Shown here: positions 15,479 to 22,997 of the stretch, in pieces
How the letters are laid out: every line of letters begins with the position of its first letter
Position numbering within the stretch: the stretch's first letter is position 1
Assembly (NCBI GenBank): GCA_025055635.1
Contig: JANWWQ010000017.1
Location: 1-34,652, forward strand
From: Flavobacteriales bacterium
GTDB taxonomy: Bacteria; Bacteroidota; Bacteroidia; CAIKAF01
DNA length: 34,652 nucleotides
Reading direction: 5' to 3'
Position numbers and translations under genes: made by a program
The notes under the pieces: model-generated
What the model saw: the letters and a program-made list of their open reading frames with translations, nothing else
What the model was told of the DNA's origin: nothing
Databases searched by the model: none

Positions 15479-16881
15479 AGACCAGAGTCTTTTACGATAC
15501 GTTTTTGTGTTTTGTAATCCACGTAAATCAGACCAAAGCGAGGTTTATATCCTTCGGCCCACTCAAAATTATCCAAGAGGGACCAGACAAAATAACCAGC
15601 CAAGGGAACGCCTTCCTGCTTTGCCCGAAGCGCCTGGCGCAGGTAGGATTCAAAGTATTGGATGCGGCGCAGATCATGGACGCCGTCTTCGCTGACATGG
15701 TCAGGGAAGGCGCAACCGTTTTCTGTAATGATAATTTTTCGGACTCCCTTGTATCGGGCGAATTGTTTTAAGATTTCATATATTCCTAAGGGATATACTT
15801 CCCATCCCATGTCGGTGAGATATTCACGCCCTCCGGCCACTTTATGGGGCTTAACCTGCTTGGCCCACATAAGGGGCGGAAAAAGGCTGAACCGCACCAC
15901 CAACCGGGTGTAATTCTGCAAACCAATAAAGTCAAAATCAAAAGGCATTTTTTCGGTGTCGCCAGACCGCATAACCTTTTCTAAGGTCCAGAGATAGGGG
16001 AAAGAATCCACCGGATAGCCCAGACCAAGAGCGGGCTCTATGAACAACCGGTTGAAGAGGGCATCTGCGCGGGCTGCAGCTTTTTGGTCAGCTTCTTTGG
16101 CGGAGCGGGGGTGCACAGGCATCACGGAAAATGTGGTGCCAATGTGGGAATCCGGGACTTCGGAACGTAGGATTCGTCCCCCTTCGGCCTGGCATAGTAC
16201 GGCATGATGGACGGCCCGTTTGAATTTTTGGAGACCTTTTTCGCCGGGGGCATGGATTCCCAGGAGGTAGCCGAGTGCCGTGAAGGCCATGGGCTCGTTG
16301 AGGACCATCCAGTTTTTCACACGGTCGCCGAAGCGTCGGGCAGAAAGCGCCGTGTATTCTGAGAACCACCCCACGATGTCCCGGTTGGTCCAGCCGCCGC
16401 GCTGGTGCAAGGCCAAGGGAAGATCCCAGTGATATAGGGTGATCCAGGGTTGAATCCCGCGTTCCAAACAGGCGTCCACCAGACGGTCATAGAAAGCCAA
16501 ACCTGCGGCGTTGGGCGCACCGGTGCCTTCCGGAAGTATCCGGCTCCAGGCAAGGGAAAAGCGGAACACATCAAAACCTAGGCTCCGCAAAAGATCTAGG
16601 TCCTGTGGGTAGCGGTGGTAGAAGTCACAGGCCACGTCGCCGTTTTCGCCGGTCTTGATGGTACCGCGGCGGTGGGTAAAGGCGTCCCAAATGGACGGAC
16701 CCTTGCCGTCCTTATTCCAGGCGCCTTCAATCTGATATGCCGCTGTGGCCGTGCCCCACAAGAAATCTTTTCCAAATTGCGATGCGGTCAGAGGCTCATC
16801 ATGGAGAGCCTGTGACCAGCTGACGCCGGGTAAGGAAAGGGTGCAACTGGCTAAAGTTTTAAGGACTTCGCGCCTGTTCAC
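15448..16881 (-). CDS. GH1 beta-glucosidase-type glycoside hydrolase with Tat-like signal
   Basis: 477 residues. After an N-terminal MNRREVLK twin-arginine motif, hydrophobic stretch and possible cleavage near SWSQA, the GH1 barrel begins at FGKDFLWGTATAAYQIEGAW. The acid/base glutamate is in LNEP (Glu196) and the nucleophile in ITENG (Glu387); YFVWSLLDNFEWAEGYKPRFGL near the end is diagnostic. GH1 enzymes remove terminal beta-linked glucose, galactose or related sugars. Most bacterial GH1 enzymes are cytoplasmic, so a folded export route is notable. The start is GTG 16881: it sits five bases after a TAGATTTG element, implying a leaderless transcript. The downstream SH3-like gene overlaps it by 31 nt. 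Specific substrate unknown. Confidence 0.94.
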   Translation of the reverse strand: MNRREVLKTLASCTLSLPGVSWSQALHDEPLTASQFGKDFLWGTATAAYQIEGAWNKDGKGPSIWDAFTHRRGTIKTGENGDVACDFYHRYPQDLDLLRSLGFDVFRFSLAWSRILPEGTGAPNAAGLAFYDRLVDACLERGIQPWITLYHWDLPLALHQRGGWTNRDIVGWFSEYTALSARRFGDRVKNWMVLNEPMAFTALGYLLGIHAPGEKGLQKFKRAVHHAVLCQAEGGRILRSEVPDSHIGTTFSVMPVHPRSAKEADQKAAARADALFNRLFIEPALGLGYPVDSFPYLWTLEKVMRSGDTEKMPFDFDFIGLQNYTRLVVRFSLFPPLMWAKQVKPHKVAGGREYLTDMGWEVYPLGIYEILKQFARYKGVRKIIITENGCAFPDHVSEDGVHDLRRIQYFESYLRQALRAKQEGVPLAGYFVWSLLDNFEWAEGYKPRFGLIYVDYKTQKRIVKDSGLWWKKFLSQR

Positions 16882-16885
16882 GGTA

Positions 16886-16893
16886 CAAATCTA
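16886..16893 (-). promoter_or_regulatory. -7 promoter element of the GH1 gene
   Basis: On the minus strand TAGATTTG (16893 to 16886) fits TAnnTTTG exactly and is followed by TACC and then the GTG start. No TTTG is seen at the expected upstream distance. The predicted transcription start falls on the first base of the start codon. Confidence 0.5.
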
Positions 16894-16965
16894 ATGGGGG
16901 ATATAGTAGGTGGGGGAGGGGTGTGCAGGTCTACTCAGCAGCGGTGGGCCAGTTATGGGTGAGGG

Positions 16966-17135
16966 ATGCGGAGGGCGGCCGGAGGCCGGCACTGCCTTGC
17001 CGACGGGCCTGAAGCCCGTCGGCAAGGCAGTGCCAGAACGCACGCGGAACCCGGTGCAGCCCGACCCCTTGGGGGCCGGCGGCAATCGCCGGCCGACCGG
17101 ATCGGAGGCTGGCCCATCGGCCGCCGGCCCCCTGG
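16966..17135. repeat. GC-rich compound palindromic element
   Basis: It contains a perfect 21-bp inverted repeat (16988-17008 with 17014-17034, loop CTGAA), an 8-bp hairpin (17074-17081 with 17087-17094, loop GCAAT) and a 13-bp inverted repeat (17071-17083 with 17120-17132) that encloses the second hairpin. The outer arms extend further through CCCCTTGGGGG / CCCCCTGGGG with one or two mismatches. Base composition is far more GC-rich than the flanks. It lies between the 3' end of the EEP-family gene and the promoter of the GH1 gene; no transposase is present. A decayed relative lies at 8462-8555, so it is a dispersed repeat. The whole gap 16882-17189 holds no other feature. Confidence 0.8.
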
Positions 17136-17189
17136 GGACAAGCCCTAAAAGTCGATTAAAAAATTTAGGGAACCCGGGACCGACGGCAA

Positions 17190-18254
17190 TTATGGGAAAT
17201 ACAAATCAGGTATTCGGAATTGGAGCAGGACGGGCTGGTGGTCGCTATCCTGGAAGCCGAGATCAATGCCGCGGACGGAAAGCACCTCCAGATTCGGGCT
17301 GAGCAGGAAATAATCAATTACAGTGGTTGGTGAGTTGGCGGGGTCATAAGGCGCCTCCAGACTGCGATTAGTGGGGACGGAGGTTTGGAAGGCCCATTTC
17401 CAGCCTGAAGCCGGGAATTCTGTGGGCACGGAGATCGCTGGAGGCAGATGCGGATTTTGGCGGGCAGAGGAATATCCTGGAGGCGTCTGATTCCAGTCAC
17501 CTCCGGCAATGATGTAGTTCCCCTTTTCATATTCGCGGAGGAAGATGGCCTTCAGGGAGTCCATTTGTTGTTGTTTGACCGAGCCATCATCATAGGCGGA
17601 GAGGTGGAGATTGTAGAGGATGAGGTGGCGGCCATTAATAAGTGGGAAGCGCCATTCCAATAGGCAGCGGTCCAGCATGAATAGCCCCTTCGGCCAAGAT
17701 GCATCGGGGGTGAGAGCGATGCGGGTGGCCAAGGCAGGCATGTAGCGGGAGAGGGAAAGCAGGCCCGCTTCCACTTTGCCGTAAGGCGAGCGCAGAGGGA
17801 TTGGAACAAAAGGGCTGTCGTAATTTTTTGCAAACGAGGCTACACGCTCAGGCATGGCTTTCTGCAGAGCTTTTACCTGGTTAATACCGTAAGTGCGTCG
17901 GCTGTTCACGTCCACCTCTTGGAGCAGGATGAAGTCTACACTGTCCAGAGCGACCAAAAAATTTAAAATTTGATTCAGATGTTTTTCTGTGGCTTCGAGG
18001 TTAGTCCGGACCATGTGGCCCCCGTCAAAGAAAAAATCGCTTTCTGCCCCCAAGCCCGCATAGCCGATATTCCAGGTCATAACGGTGAAGTCAGCCTTGT
18101 CGTAGGGAAGGCGGAGACCCTGCCCTTCCAAATAGAGATTTTCGCGCGGTGGCGGAACGTAATCGGTGATTGTACAATATGCAAGAAATGCCGCAAAACC
18201 TAAAACAAGTATTAGGATTATTATGAAGGCGGTGCGAAGAATATGTTTTTTCAT
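17190..18254 (-). CDS. Endonuclease/exonuclease/phosphatase (EEP) family protein, membrane-anchored
   Basis: 354 residues from ATG 18254. An N-terminal transmembrane helix (about residues 9-27, IIIILILVLGFAAFLAY) places the catalytic domain outside the cytoplasm. EEP hallmarks are all present: MTWNIGYAG (Asn62), LLQEVD (Glu113), NLHLSA (His217), GDWNQ (Asp253, Asn255) and DSDHQPVL (Asp338, His339). The family covers metal-dependent phosphodiesterases that act on nucleic acids, sphingomyelin, inositol phosphates and others; sequence alone does not tell which. The extracytoplasmic location argues against a DNA-repair role. A TTG nine codons upstream is possible, but the ATG gives a better membrane-anchor start. 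The palindromic element lies just beyond its 3' end and could serve as a terminator. Confidence 0.88.
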   Translation of the reverse strand: MKKHILRTAFIIILILVLGFAAFLAYCTITDYVPPPRENLYLEGQGLRLPYDKADFTVMTWNIGYAGLGAESDFFFDGGHMVRTNLEATEKHLNQILNFLVALDSVDFILLQEVDVNSRRTYGINQVKALQKAMPERVASFAKNYDSPFVPIPLRSPYGKVEAGLLSLSRYMPALATRIALTPDASWPKGLFMLDRCLLEWRFPLINGRHLILYNLHLSAYDDGSVKQQQMDSLKAIFLREYEKGNYIIAGGDWNQTPPGYSSARQNPHLPPAISVPTEFPASGWKWAFQTSVPTNRSLEAPYDPANSPTTVIDYFLLSPNLEVLSVRGIDLGFQDSDHQPVLLQFRIPDLYFP

Positions 18255-18483
18255 ACCCGAGGAAGTTACTTGGTAGTGCAAATGTGATTACAAAGCGGTG
18301 CAGCACATAGAATGAAAGAAAAGGCATTCGGCTTGAGAGAGGTTTGGTAGGTTAACCATATTTTACTGGTGTCCAGGGGGAGGATACGTGGTCATCACCG
18401 AATGCGAAAGAAAAACAGACTTTTTAATAATTAAAGAAATTCCCCCTAGAATGATTGGATGGGCAGACTTCTCTTAAATTCAA

Positions 18484-19920
18484 CTATTGCGAGTCCGAAA
18501 TTTTTAATTTTATTTGAGACTTTCTTTTCCTGAAATAGTAGGCATACACGGGAATTCCTGATGCGATGAGGGCCATTCCGATGGCCGCTTCTCGGGGCCG
18601 TTCCAGGATGGAAATAAGGACCAGAGTGGCACAAAACAGCACAAAAGCAAGGGGCACCACGGGATAGCCAATCACTTTGTAAGGGCGGGGGGCATCAGGC
18701 ATTTTGCGGCGCAATACGAACACACCCAGGGCACCCATTCCATAAAAAATAAATGCTGCAAACACGAGCATATCGGTGAGCTGGTCAAAGGTGCCAGAGA
18801 GCACCAACACCGAACTCCAAACGCCTTGTATAAGAACGGCCACATGAGGGGTGCGATAGCGCGGATGCACGAGCCCAAAAATTGCCGGAAATAGTCCTTC
18901 CCGGGCCATCGCAAAATAGACCCGAGGAGCTCCCATAAATGTGGTGTTCGTGCATGAGAAAGTGCTGAGCAGGATCAGCACAATGACAATTACAGCACCT
19001 CGGTCGCCAATGAGACTCCGTACCACTTCCACAGCGGCAATCTGGTTTTCCCTGGCATTCACGGCCTGAAAAAAGGAGGGGGGCTCGGCGTATAGGTAGG
19101 CGGCATTGATCATAAGGTACACCGTTATCACTCCCAATGTACCAAAGGTTAGGGCCAAGGGAATGTTGCGGTGGGGATTACGTATTTCGCCCCCAAGGTA
19201 GGTAACAGTGATCCATCCTTCGTAGGCCCAAAAAGCGCTCAACATGGCCGTAAAGAAGGATGCAAAGAGGCCGGCCTGCGAGGCTTCTTTTGAGGAGGGG
19301 AGAAAACGAAAATCCGTGAGAGGATGGCCTTTACCCTTTGCCAAGCATAAGGCTGCGATTAGAAAGATGCATACTATCACTGTGGAAGCAAAGATTTTTA
19401 GCACCCATCCGCCCAGCTTCACTCCCCTATAATTAATGGCTGTAAGTATGAGTAGGAGGGCAATAGTGCAACCCTTAACACCACTGTTGGCAAAAGGCTG
19501 GAACACTCCGCCCAGATCCAGTGCTTCCACGTTTTGGGGCAGGCGCGGGAGGAGCACGAGAGCATTCAGCGATTCAGCAAATACATACGCCACACCTGCG
19601 GCCGTGGCCGACTGGATCACGGCTAAGGTGGCCCATCCGTAGAAAAAAGCAAAGGGAAGGCCGTACATATGCCGGAAATAAACGAACTGGCCTCCCGGTT
19701 CGGCTATTAGGCCGCCCACTTCGGCATTGGACAATGCCCCTAGGAGTGTGATGAGGCCTGCAGCCGCCCAGGCCCCAAGGATCAAACCCGCACTGCCTAG
19801 CTCAGCGCTCATGGGCGCTATTTTCTTAAACACCCCGGACCCGATGATGGACCCCATCACAAACAGCACGGCAGTGAACAACCCAAAAGCCCGGATTAAC
19901 TGAGGATTGGATTTTTCCAT
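18484..19920 (-). CDS. APC superfamily amino acid permease
   Basis: 478 residues with about twelve hydrophobic segments. The first helix has FVMGSIIGSGVFKK, the substrate-binding GSG-type unwound region of APC/LAT transporters, and GGEIRNPHRNIPLAL in the middle is the equivalent of the family's E..NP.R..P loop. SCTNTTFMGAPRVYFAMAREG is also typical. It likely exchanges or imports amino acids across the inner membrane; specificity is unknown. ATG 19920 is chosen over a TTG 15 codons upstream. An imperfect promoter lies ahead on the minus strand (TTTG at 19966-19963, then 17 nt, then TACCTTGA at 19945-19938). It is divergent from the methyltransferase-glycosyltransferase gene. The ~200-base gap downstream (18282-18483, up to the EEP start) shows nothing else. 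Confidence 0.93.
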   Translation of the reverse strand: MEKSNPQLIRAFGLFTAVLFVMGSIIGSGVFKKIAPMSAELGSAGLILGAWAAAGLITLLGALSNAEVGGLIAEPGGQFVYFRHMYGLPFAFFYGWATLAVIQSATAAGVAYVFAESLNALVLLPRLPQNVEALDLGGVFQPFANSGVKGCTIALLLILTAINYRGVKLGGWVLKIFASTVIVCIFLIAALCLAKGKGHPLTDFRFLPSSKEASQAGLFASFFTAMLSAFWAYEGWITVTYLGGEIRNPHRNIPLALTFGTLGVITVYLMINAAYLYAEPPSFFQAVNARENQIAAVEVVRSLIGDRGAVIVIVLILLSTFSCTNTTFMGAPRVYFAMAREGLFPAIFGLVHPRYRTPHVAVLIQGVWSSVLVLSGTFDQLTDMLVFAAFIFYGMGALGVFVLRRKMPDAPRPYKVIGYPVVPLAFVLFCATLVLISILERPREAAIGMALIASGIPVYAYYFRKRKSQIKLKISDSQ

Positions 19921-20047
19921 GGGGAATGTGCAACAAATCAAGGTATGAGAGTCGTAAAAAACCAAATCTTTAAAAAAATTTAAAATTCCGTGATTAAATC
20001 ATATGGTAGCCCAGAAATAAGCCTATAAATTCCTCCAGGTATGGCCT

Positions 20048-20055
20048 TACTTTTG
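20048..20055 (+). promoter_or_regulatory. -7 promoter element of the methyltransferase-glycosyltransferase gene
   Basis: TACTTTTG matches TAnnTTTG and is identical to the prfB -7 element. It ends six bases before ATG 20062, so the transcript would have about a 2-nt leader. The upstream TTTG is not evident. An ATG at 20041 lies ahead of the predicted start and is therefore disfavoured. Confidence 0.5.
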
Positions 20056-20061
20056 CCCCGG

Positions 20062-21489
20062 ATGAGGTCCAGAGAATCGCCAAAGGCTTATTTTGACCGT
20101 ATTGCTAAAGAATTGCCCCGTCGGAGACGTCTTTCTGCTTATTATTGGAGCGATTGTATCAATTATGCCAATTTTTTTATCCATGCACAAGATCGTGTGC
20201 TGGAAATAGGTTGTGCTAACGGCGACCACTTGGCCCAACTGAAAGGAAGTTATCGCTGCGGGATAGATTACTCTCTATCTATGATTGAAGAAGCCCGTCG
20301 CAGGCACCCTGACTTGCATTTTATCCACGCTGATGCCCAGTACACTGTTCCAGAGGAAAAATTTGATGTCATTGTCCTGATGCATGTAATTGGATGGGTG
20401 GATGATGTCCAAAGACTTTTTGAAAACCTCCATCGCTGCTGTCACAGCCGAACGCGCATCATCATCGGATACTACAATCACTTGTGGGAACCCATCATTC
20501 GCCTAGCGGAGTTCATAGGTTTGAAACCCAAAGCCCCTCAGCTGAGCTGGCTCTCTCGCACCGATATTGAAAACCTACTGTACTTAGCAGGTTTTGAGGC
20601 TTTCCGTTCCACCCGCCGCATGCTGGTGCCTCTGAATGTACCCATTCTGTCTTACATCGCCAATAAGTTTCTGGCGCCTCTACCTTTTTTCAACGCCTTG
20701 TGCCTAAATAAATATATTAACGCCAGGCCTCGCCCCTCCTGTTGCGCAAAGAATAGAAAGGAGTATTCAGTATCGGTAGTGATTCCGGCCCGGAACGAAA
20801 GTGGTAACATTGAAAATGCCATTAGGCGCATTCCCCCGATGGGATCCCAAACAGAAATCATCTTCATAGAAGGGCATAGCACTGATGATACCTGGGAAGT
20901 GATCCAGCGGGTCAGTCAGCAATATGCCTCTACCCATACAATTAAAATCGGTCGGCAGTCTGGAAAGGGAAAAGGGGATGCAGTGCGTACGGGTTTCTCC
21001 ATGGCCTCAGGCGACATTCTGATGATTTTGGACGCAGACTTAACGGTAGCGCCAGAGGATTTGCCAAAATTTTACGAAGCTTTGGTAACCGGCAAGGGGG
21101 AATTTATCAACGGTAGCCGCTTGGTGTATCCCATGGAAAAACATGCCATGCGTTTTCTGAATATGTTGGGTAATAAGTTCTTTAGCTCCGTCTTCTCCTG
21201 GCTTCTGGAACAACCTATCAAGGATACCCTTTGCGGCACTAAAGCGATGTTTCGCAATGATTACCTGCGTCTCATAGAAAACCGCAAATTTTTTGGGGAA
21301 TTTGATCCTTTCGGCGATTTTGATTTGCTATTTGGAGCATATAAATTGAATCTGAAAATCGTGGATTTGCCCGTCCGCTATCGCGAACGAACATATGGTA
21401 CCACCAACATCAGCCGTTGGAAGCATGGCCTATTGCTGCTGCGCATGTGTCTTTTTGCCGCCGGTAAAATACGTTTTGTTGGCCGCTGA
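20062..21489 (+). CDS. Fused SAM-dependent methyltransferase and GT2 glycosyltransferase
   Basis: 475 residues in two enzyme domains. The N-terminal ~215 residues are a class I methyltransferase: VLEIGCANGDHLAQL is the SAM-binding glycine-rich loop, followed by CGIDYSLSMIEEAR, HADAQYTVPEEKFDVIVLMHVI and a Methyltransf_11-like core. The C-terminal ~235 residues are a GT-A glycosyltransferase: YSVSVVIPARNESGNI, FIEGHSTDDTW, GKGKGDAVRTGF, the DxD motif LDADL and a late LPVRYRERTYGTTNISRW, as in polyprenyl-phosphate glycosyltransferases. No C-terminal membrane helices are obvious. A single polypeptide joining both activities suggests sequential glycosylation and methylation of one glycan or glycolipid (inference). 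No neighbouring sugar-biosynthesis genes identify the product. Confidence 0.9.
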   Translation: MRSRESPKAYFDRIAKELPRRRRLSAYYWSDCINYANFFIHAQDRVLEIGCANGDHLAQLKGSYRCGIDYSLSMIEEARRRHPDLHFIHADAQYTVPEEKFDVIVLMHVIGWVDDVQRLFENLHRCCHSRTRIIIGYYNHLWEPIIRLAEFIGLKPKAPQLSWLSRTDIENLLYLAGFEAFRSTRRMLVPLNVPILSYIANKFLAPLPFFNALCLNKYINARPRPSCCAKNRKEYSVSVVIPARNESGNIENAIRRIPPMGSQTEIIFIEGHSTDDTWEVIQRVSQQYASTHTIKIGRQSGKGKGDAVRTGFSMASGDILMILDADLTVAPEDLPKFYEALVTGKGEFINGSRLVYPMEKHAMRFLNMLGNKFFSSVFSWLLEQPIKDTLCGTKAMFRNDYLRLIENRKFFGEFDPFGDFDLLFGAYKLNLKIVDLPVRYRERTYGTTNISRWKHGLLLLRMCLFAAGKIRFVGR

Positions 21490-21550
21490 ATGCCCCTCTC
21501 AGTTGAGGTTTTGACGGAAGACGAAAAGGCCGCTCTAATTCAAAATCCCT

Positions 21551-21580
21551 ATTGTGGCACGCTTTTCCGTTATTCCTTTG
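21551..21580 (+). promoter_or_regulatory. Imperfect promoter before the small secreted protein
   Basis: ATTG (21551-21554) and TTCCTTTG (21573-21580) are 18 nt apart, each one base from consensus. Predicted leader about 14 nt to ATG 21599. Confidence 0.35.
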
Positions 21581-21598
21581 TACTCTAAACCCCCATTT

Positions 21599-22114
21599 AT
21601 GAGATCTATCCTTTTTATCTACCTATTACTTACTCTGGGTCTTATCCCCAACGTGAAGGCCCAACCCCCTGCCTGTGAAAAAGTAAAAGAACTCCTAGAG
21701 TGGAGTAAGGACAATTTTCGCGCTGTGCGGGGGCCGGAAGTGTCCCGAAAGAAAGAGCAGAGCGGCCGCGAAATTGTGACGTACAAGAGCCAGGCCGATT
21801 TAGAGGGCATGGACCAGGAAGAGATTGTTTATGATTTTGAATATTCCTTCCGGGCCCGCTTTGGTTCCTTCTTCAATGATCGCGAGAGTGCTATGGACCA
21901 GTTCCGTAGCCTTACGGATCACCTCAAAGGCTGCCTGGCCGGCTATCGGTACAAGGAGAGCGATAAAAACATCAATGACACTTATGAATATAAAGGAGGC
22001 TTTACGCCAGCCGGCGGCGAAACCGCCACAGTAGCCGTATTCGTCCAACGCGAGCCTCAGAGCAAAAAGTTTTATGTGCAACTGTGGGTGAAAGGTCTAA
22101 AACGGCCTTATTGA
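21599..22114 (+). CDS. Small secreted protein, unrecognised
   Basis: 171 residues. ATG 21599 starts a clear signal peptide (MRSILFIYLLLTLGLIPNVKA, cleavage near KAQ); the longer upstream frame is rejected because it would bury this signal. The mature ~150 residues are mixed alpha/beta, with two cysteines (one in CEKVKELLEWSKDNF, one in LKGCLAGYRYKES) that could form a disulfide, and a C-terminal TVAVFVQREPQSKKFYVQLWVKG strand pair. I do not recognise the family. It is followed after 24 nt by the ZIP transporter gene and is probably co-transcribed, but nothing in it suggests metal binding. Confidence 0.7.
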   Translation: MRSILFIYLLLTLGLIPNVKAQPPACEKVKELLEWSKDNFRAVRGPEVSRKKEQSGREIVTYKSQADLEGMDQEEIVYDFEYSFRARFGSFFNDRESAMDQFRSLTDHLKGCLAGYRYKESDKNINDTYEYKGGFTPAGGETATVAVFVQREPQSKKFYVQLWVKGLKRPY

Positions 22115-22138
22115 TTCCATTTTCCTGCAAACCTCTCC

Positions 22139-22957
22139 ATGTGGCACAGACTGGTTGAGTGGCTTGAAGGCCAGAATCCCGTTCTGGGAGCATTAATGGC
22201 CACCCTGTTTACATGGGGCGTCACCGCTTCTGGAGCAGCCTTCGTGTTTTTTATTCGTGATCTCAAGCGGATGTGGTTGGATGCCATGCTGGGCTTTACG
22301 GGAGGAGTGATGGTAGCCGCCAGTTTCTGGAGCCTGCTCTCACCAGCCATCCAGATGAGCAAAGGCGACGGTTTTGCGCGGGTGTTACCTGCCCTTTCGG
22401 GTTTCCTGGCCGGCGGAGCTTTCATTTTCATATTGGATAAATTGTTACCGCATCTGCATATCAATTTTCCTCAAAGTGAAGGGCTCCGCTCCTCCTGGCA
22501 AAGTACCACTCTGCTTGTGCTGGCCATCACCCTGCATAACATTCCCGAAGGTCTGGCCATTGGGGTGATGTTTGGCGGGGTGGCTGCAGGGATGCCGGAT
22601 GCCACTATTCCCGCGGCCCTTACCTTGGCCATAGGTATTGGTTTGCAAAACTTTCCCGAAGGTGTGGCCGTAGCCATTCCTTTGCGACGCATGGGACTTA
22701 GCCGTCGGCGCAGCTTCCTCTTCGGGCAAATGTCGGCCGTGGTAGAACCTTTGGCCGGAGTGGCAGGCGCTGTGGCTGTCCACCTCTTTTCCCCCATCTT
22801 GCCTTATGCCCTTGCTTTTGCGGCTGGCGCAATGATCTTTGTGGTGGTGGAAGAAGTGATCCCGGAAACCCAATTAGACGAGCACACCGACCTAGCCACT
22901 CTAGGATTCATGGCTGGATTCGCCGTGATGATGACTTTGGATGTGGCTTTAAGCTAA
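22139..22957 (+). CDS. ZIP family metal transporter (ZupT/GufA-like)
   Basis: 272 residues with about eight hydrophobic helices. The two signature metal-site helices carry HNIPEG (residues 133-138) and QNFPEG (170-175), the M1/M2-type motifs of ZIP transporters, and a late VVEEVIPE element is also typical. ZIP proteins import Zn2+ or other divalent metals. In the second motif the usual first His is Gln, as seen in GufA-type members, so metal preference cannot be inferred. ATG 22139 follows the preceding gene by 24 nt. The kinase-fold gene starts 40 nt downstream on the same strand. Confidence 0.93.
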   Translation: MWHRLVEWLEGQNPVLGALMATLFTWGVTASGAAFVFFIRDLKRMWLDAMLGFTGGVMVAASFWSLLSPAIQMSKGDGFARVLPALSGFLAGGAFIFILDKLLPHLHINFPQSEGLRSSWQSTTLLVLAITLHNIPEGLAIGVMFGGVAAGMPDATIPAALTLAIGIGLQNFPEGVAVAIPLRRMGLSRRRSFLFGQMSAVVEPLAGVAGAVAVHLFSPILPYALAFAAGAMIFVVVEEVIPETQLDEHTDLATLGFMAGFAVMMTLDVALS

Positions 22958-22997
22958 GGTCTGTCCATGAGGGAGGGCCTTTTCTTTTCCCTGTGGC

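Noticed and set aside
16910-17302. 130-codon open frame across the palindromic element
   Set aside because: Its sequence merely translates the inverted repeats (both strands give similar Gly/Pro/Arg-rich products) and overlaps the EEP gene; no start context or family.
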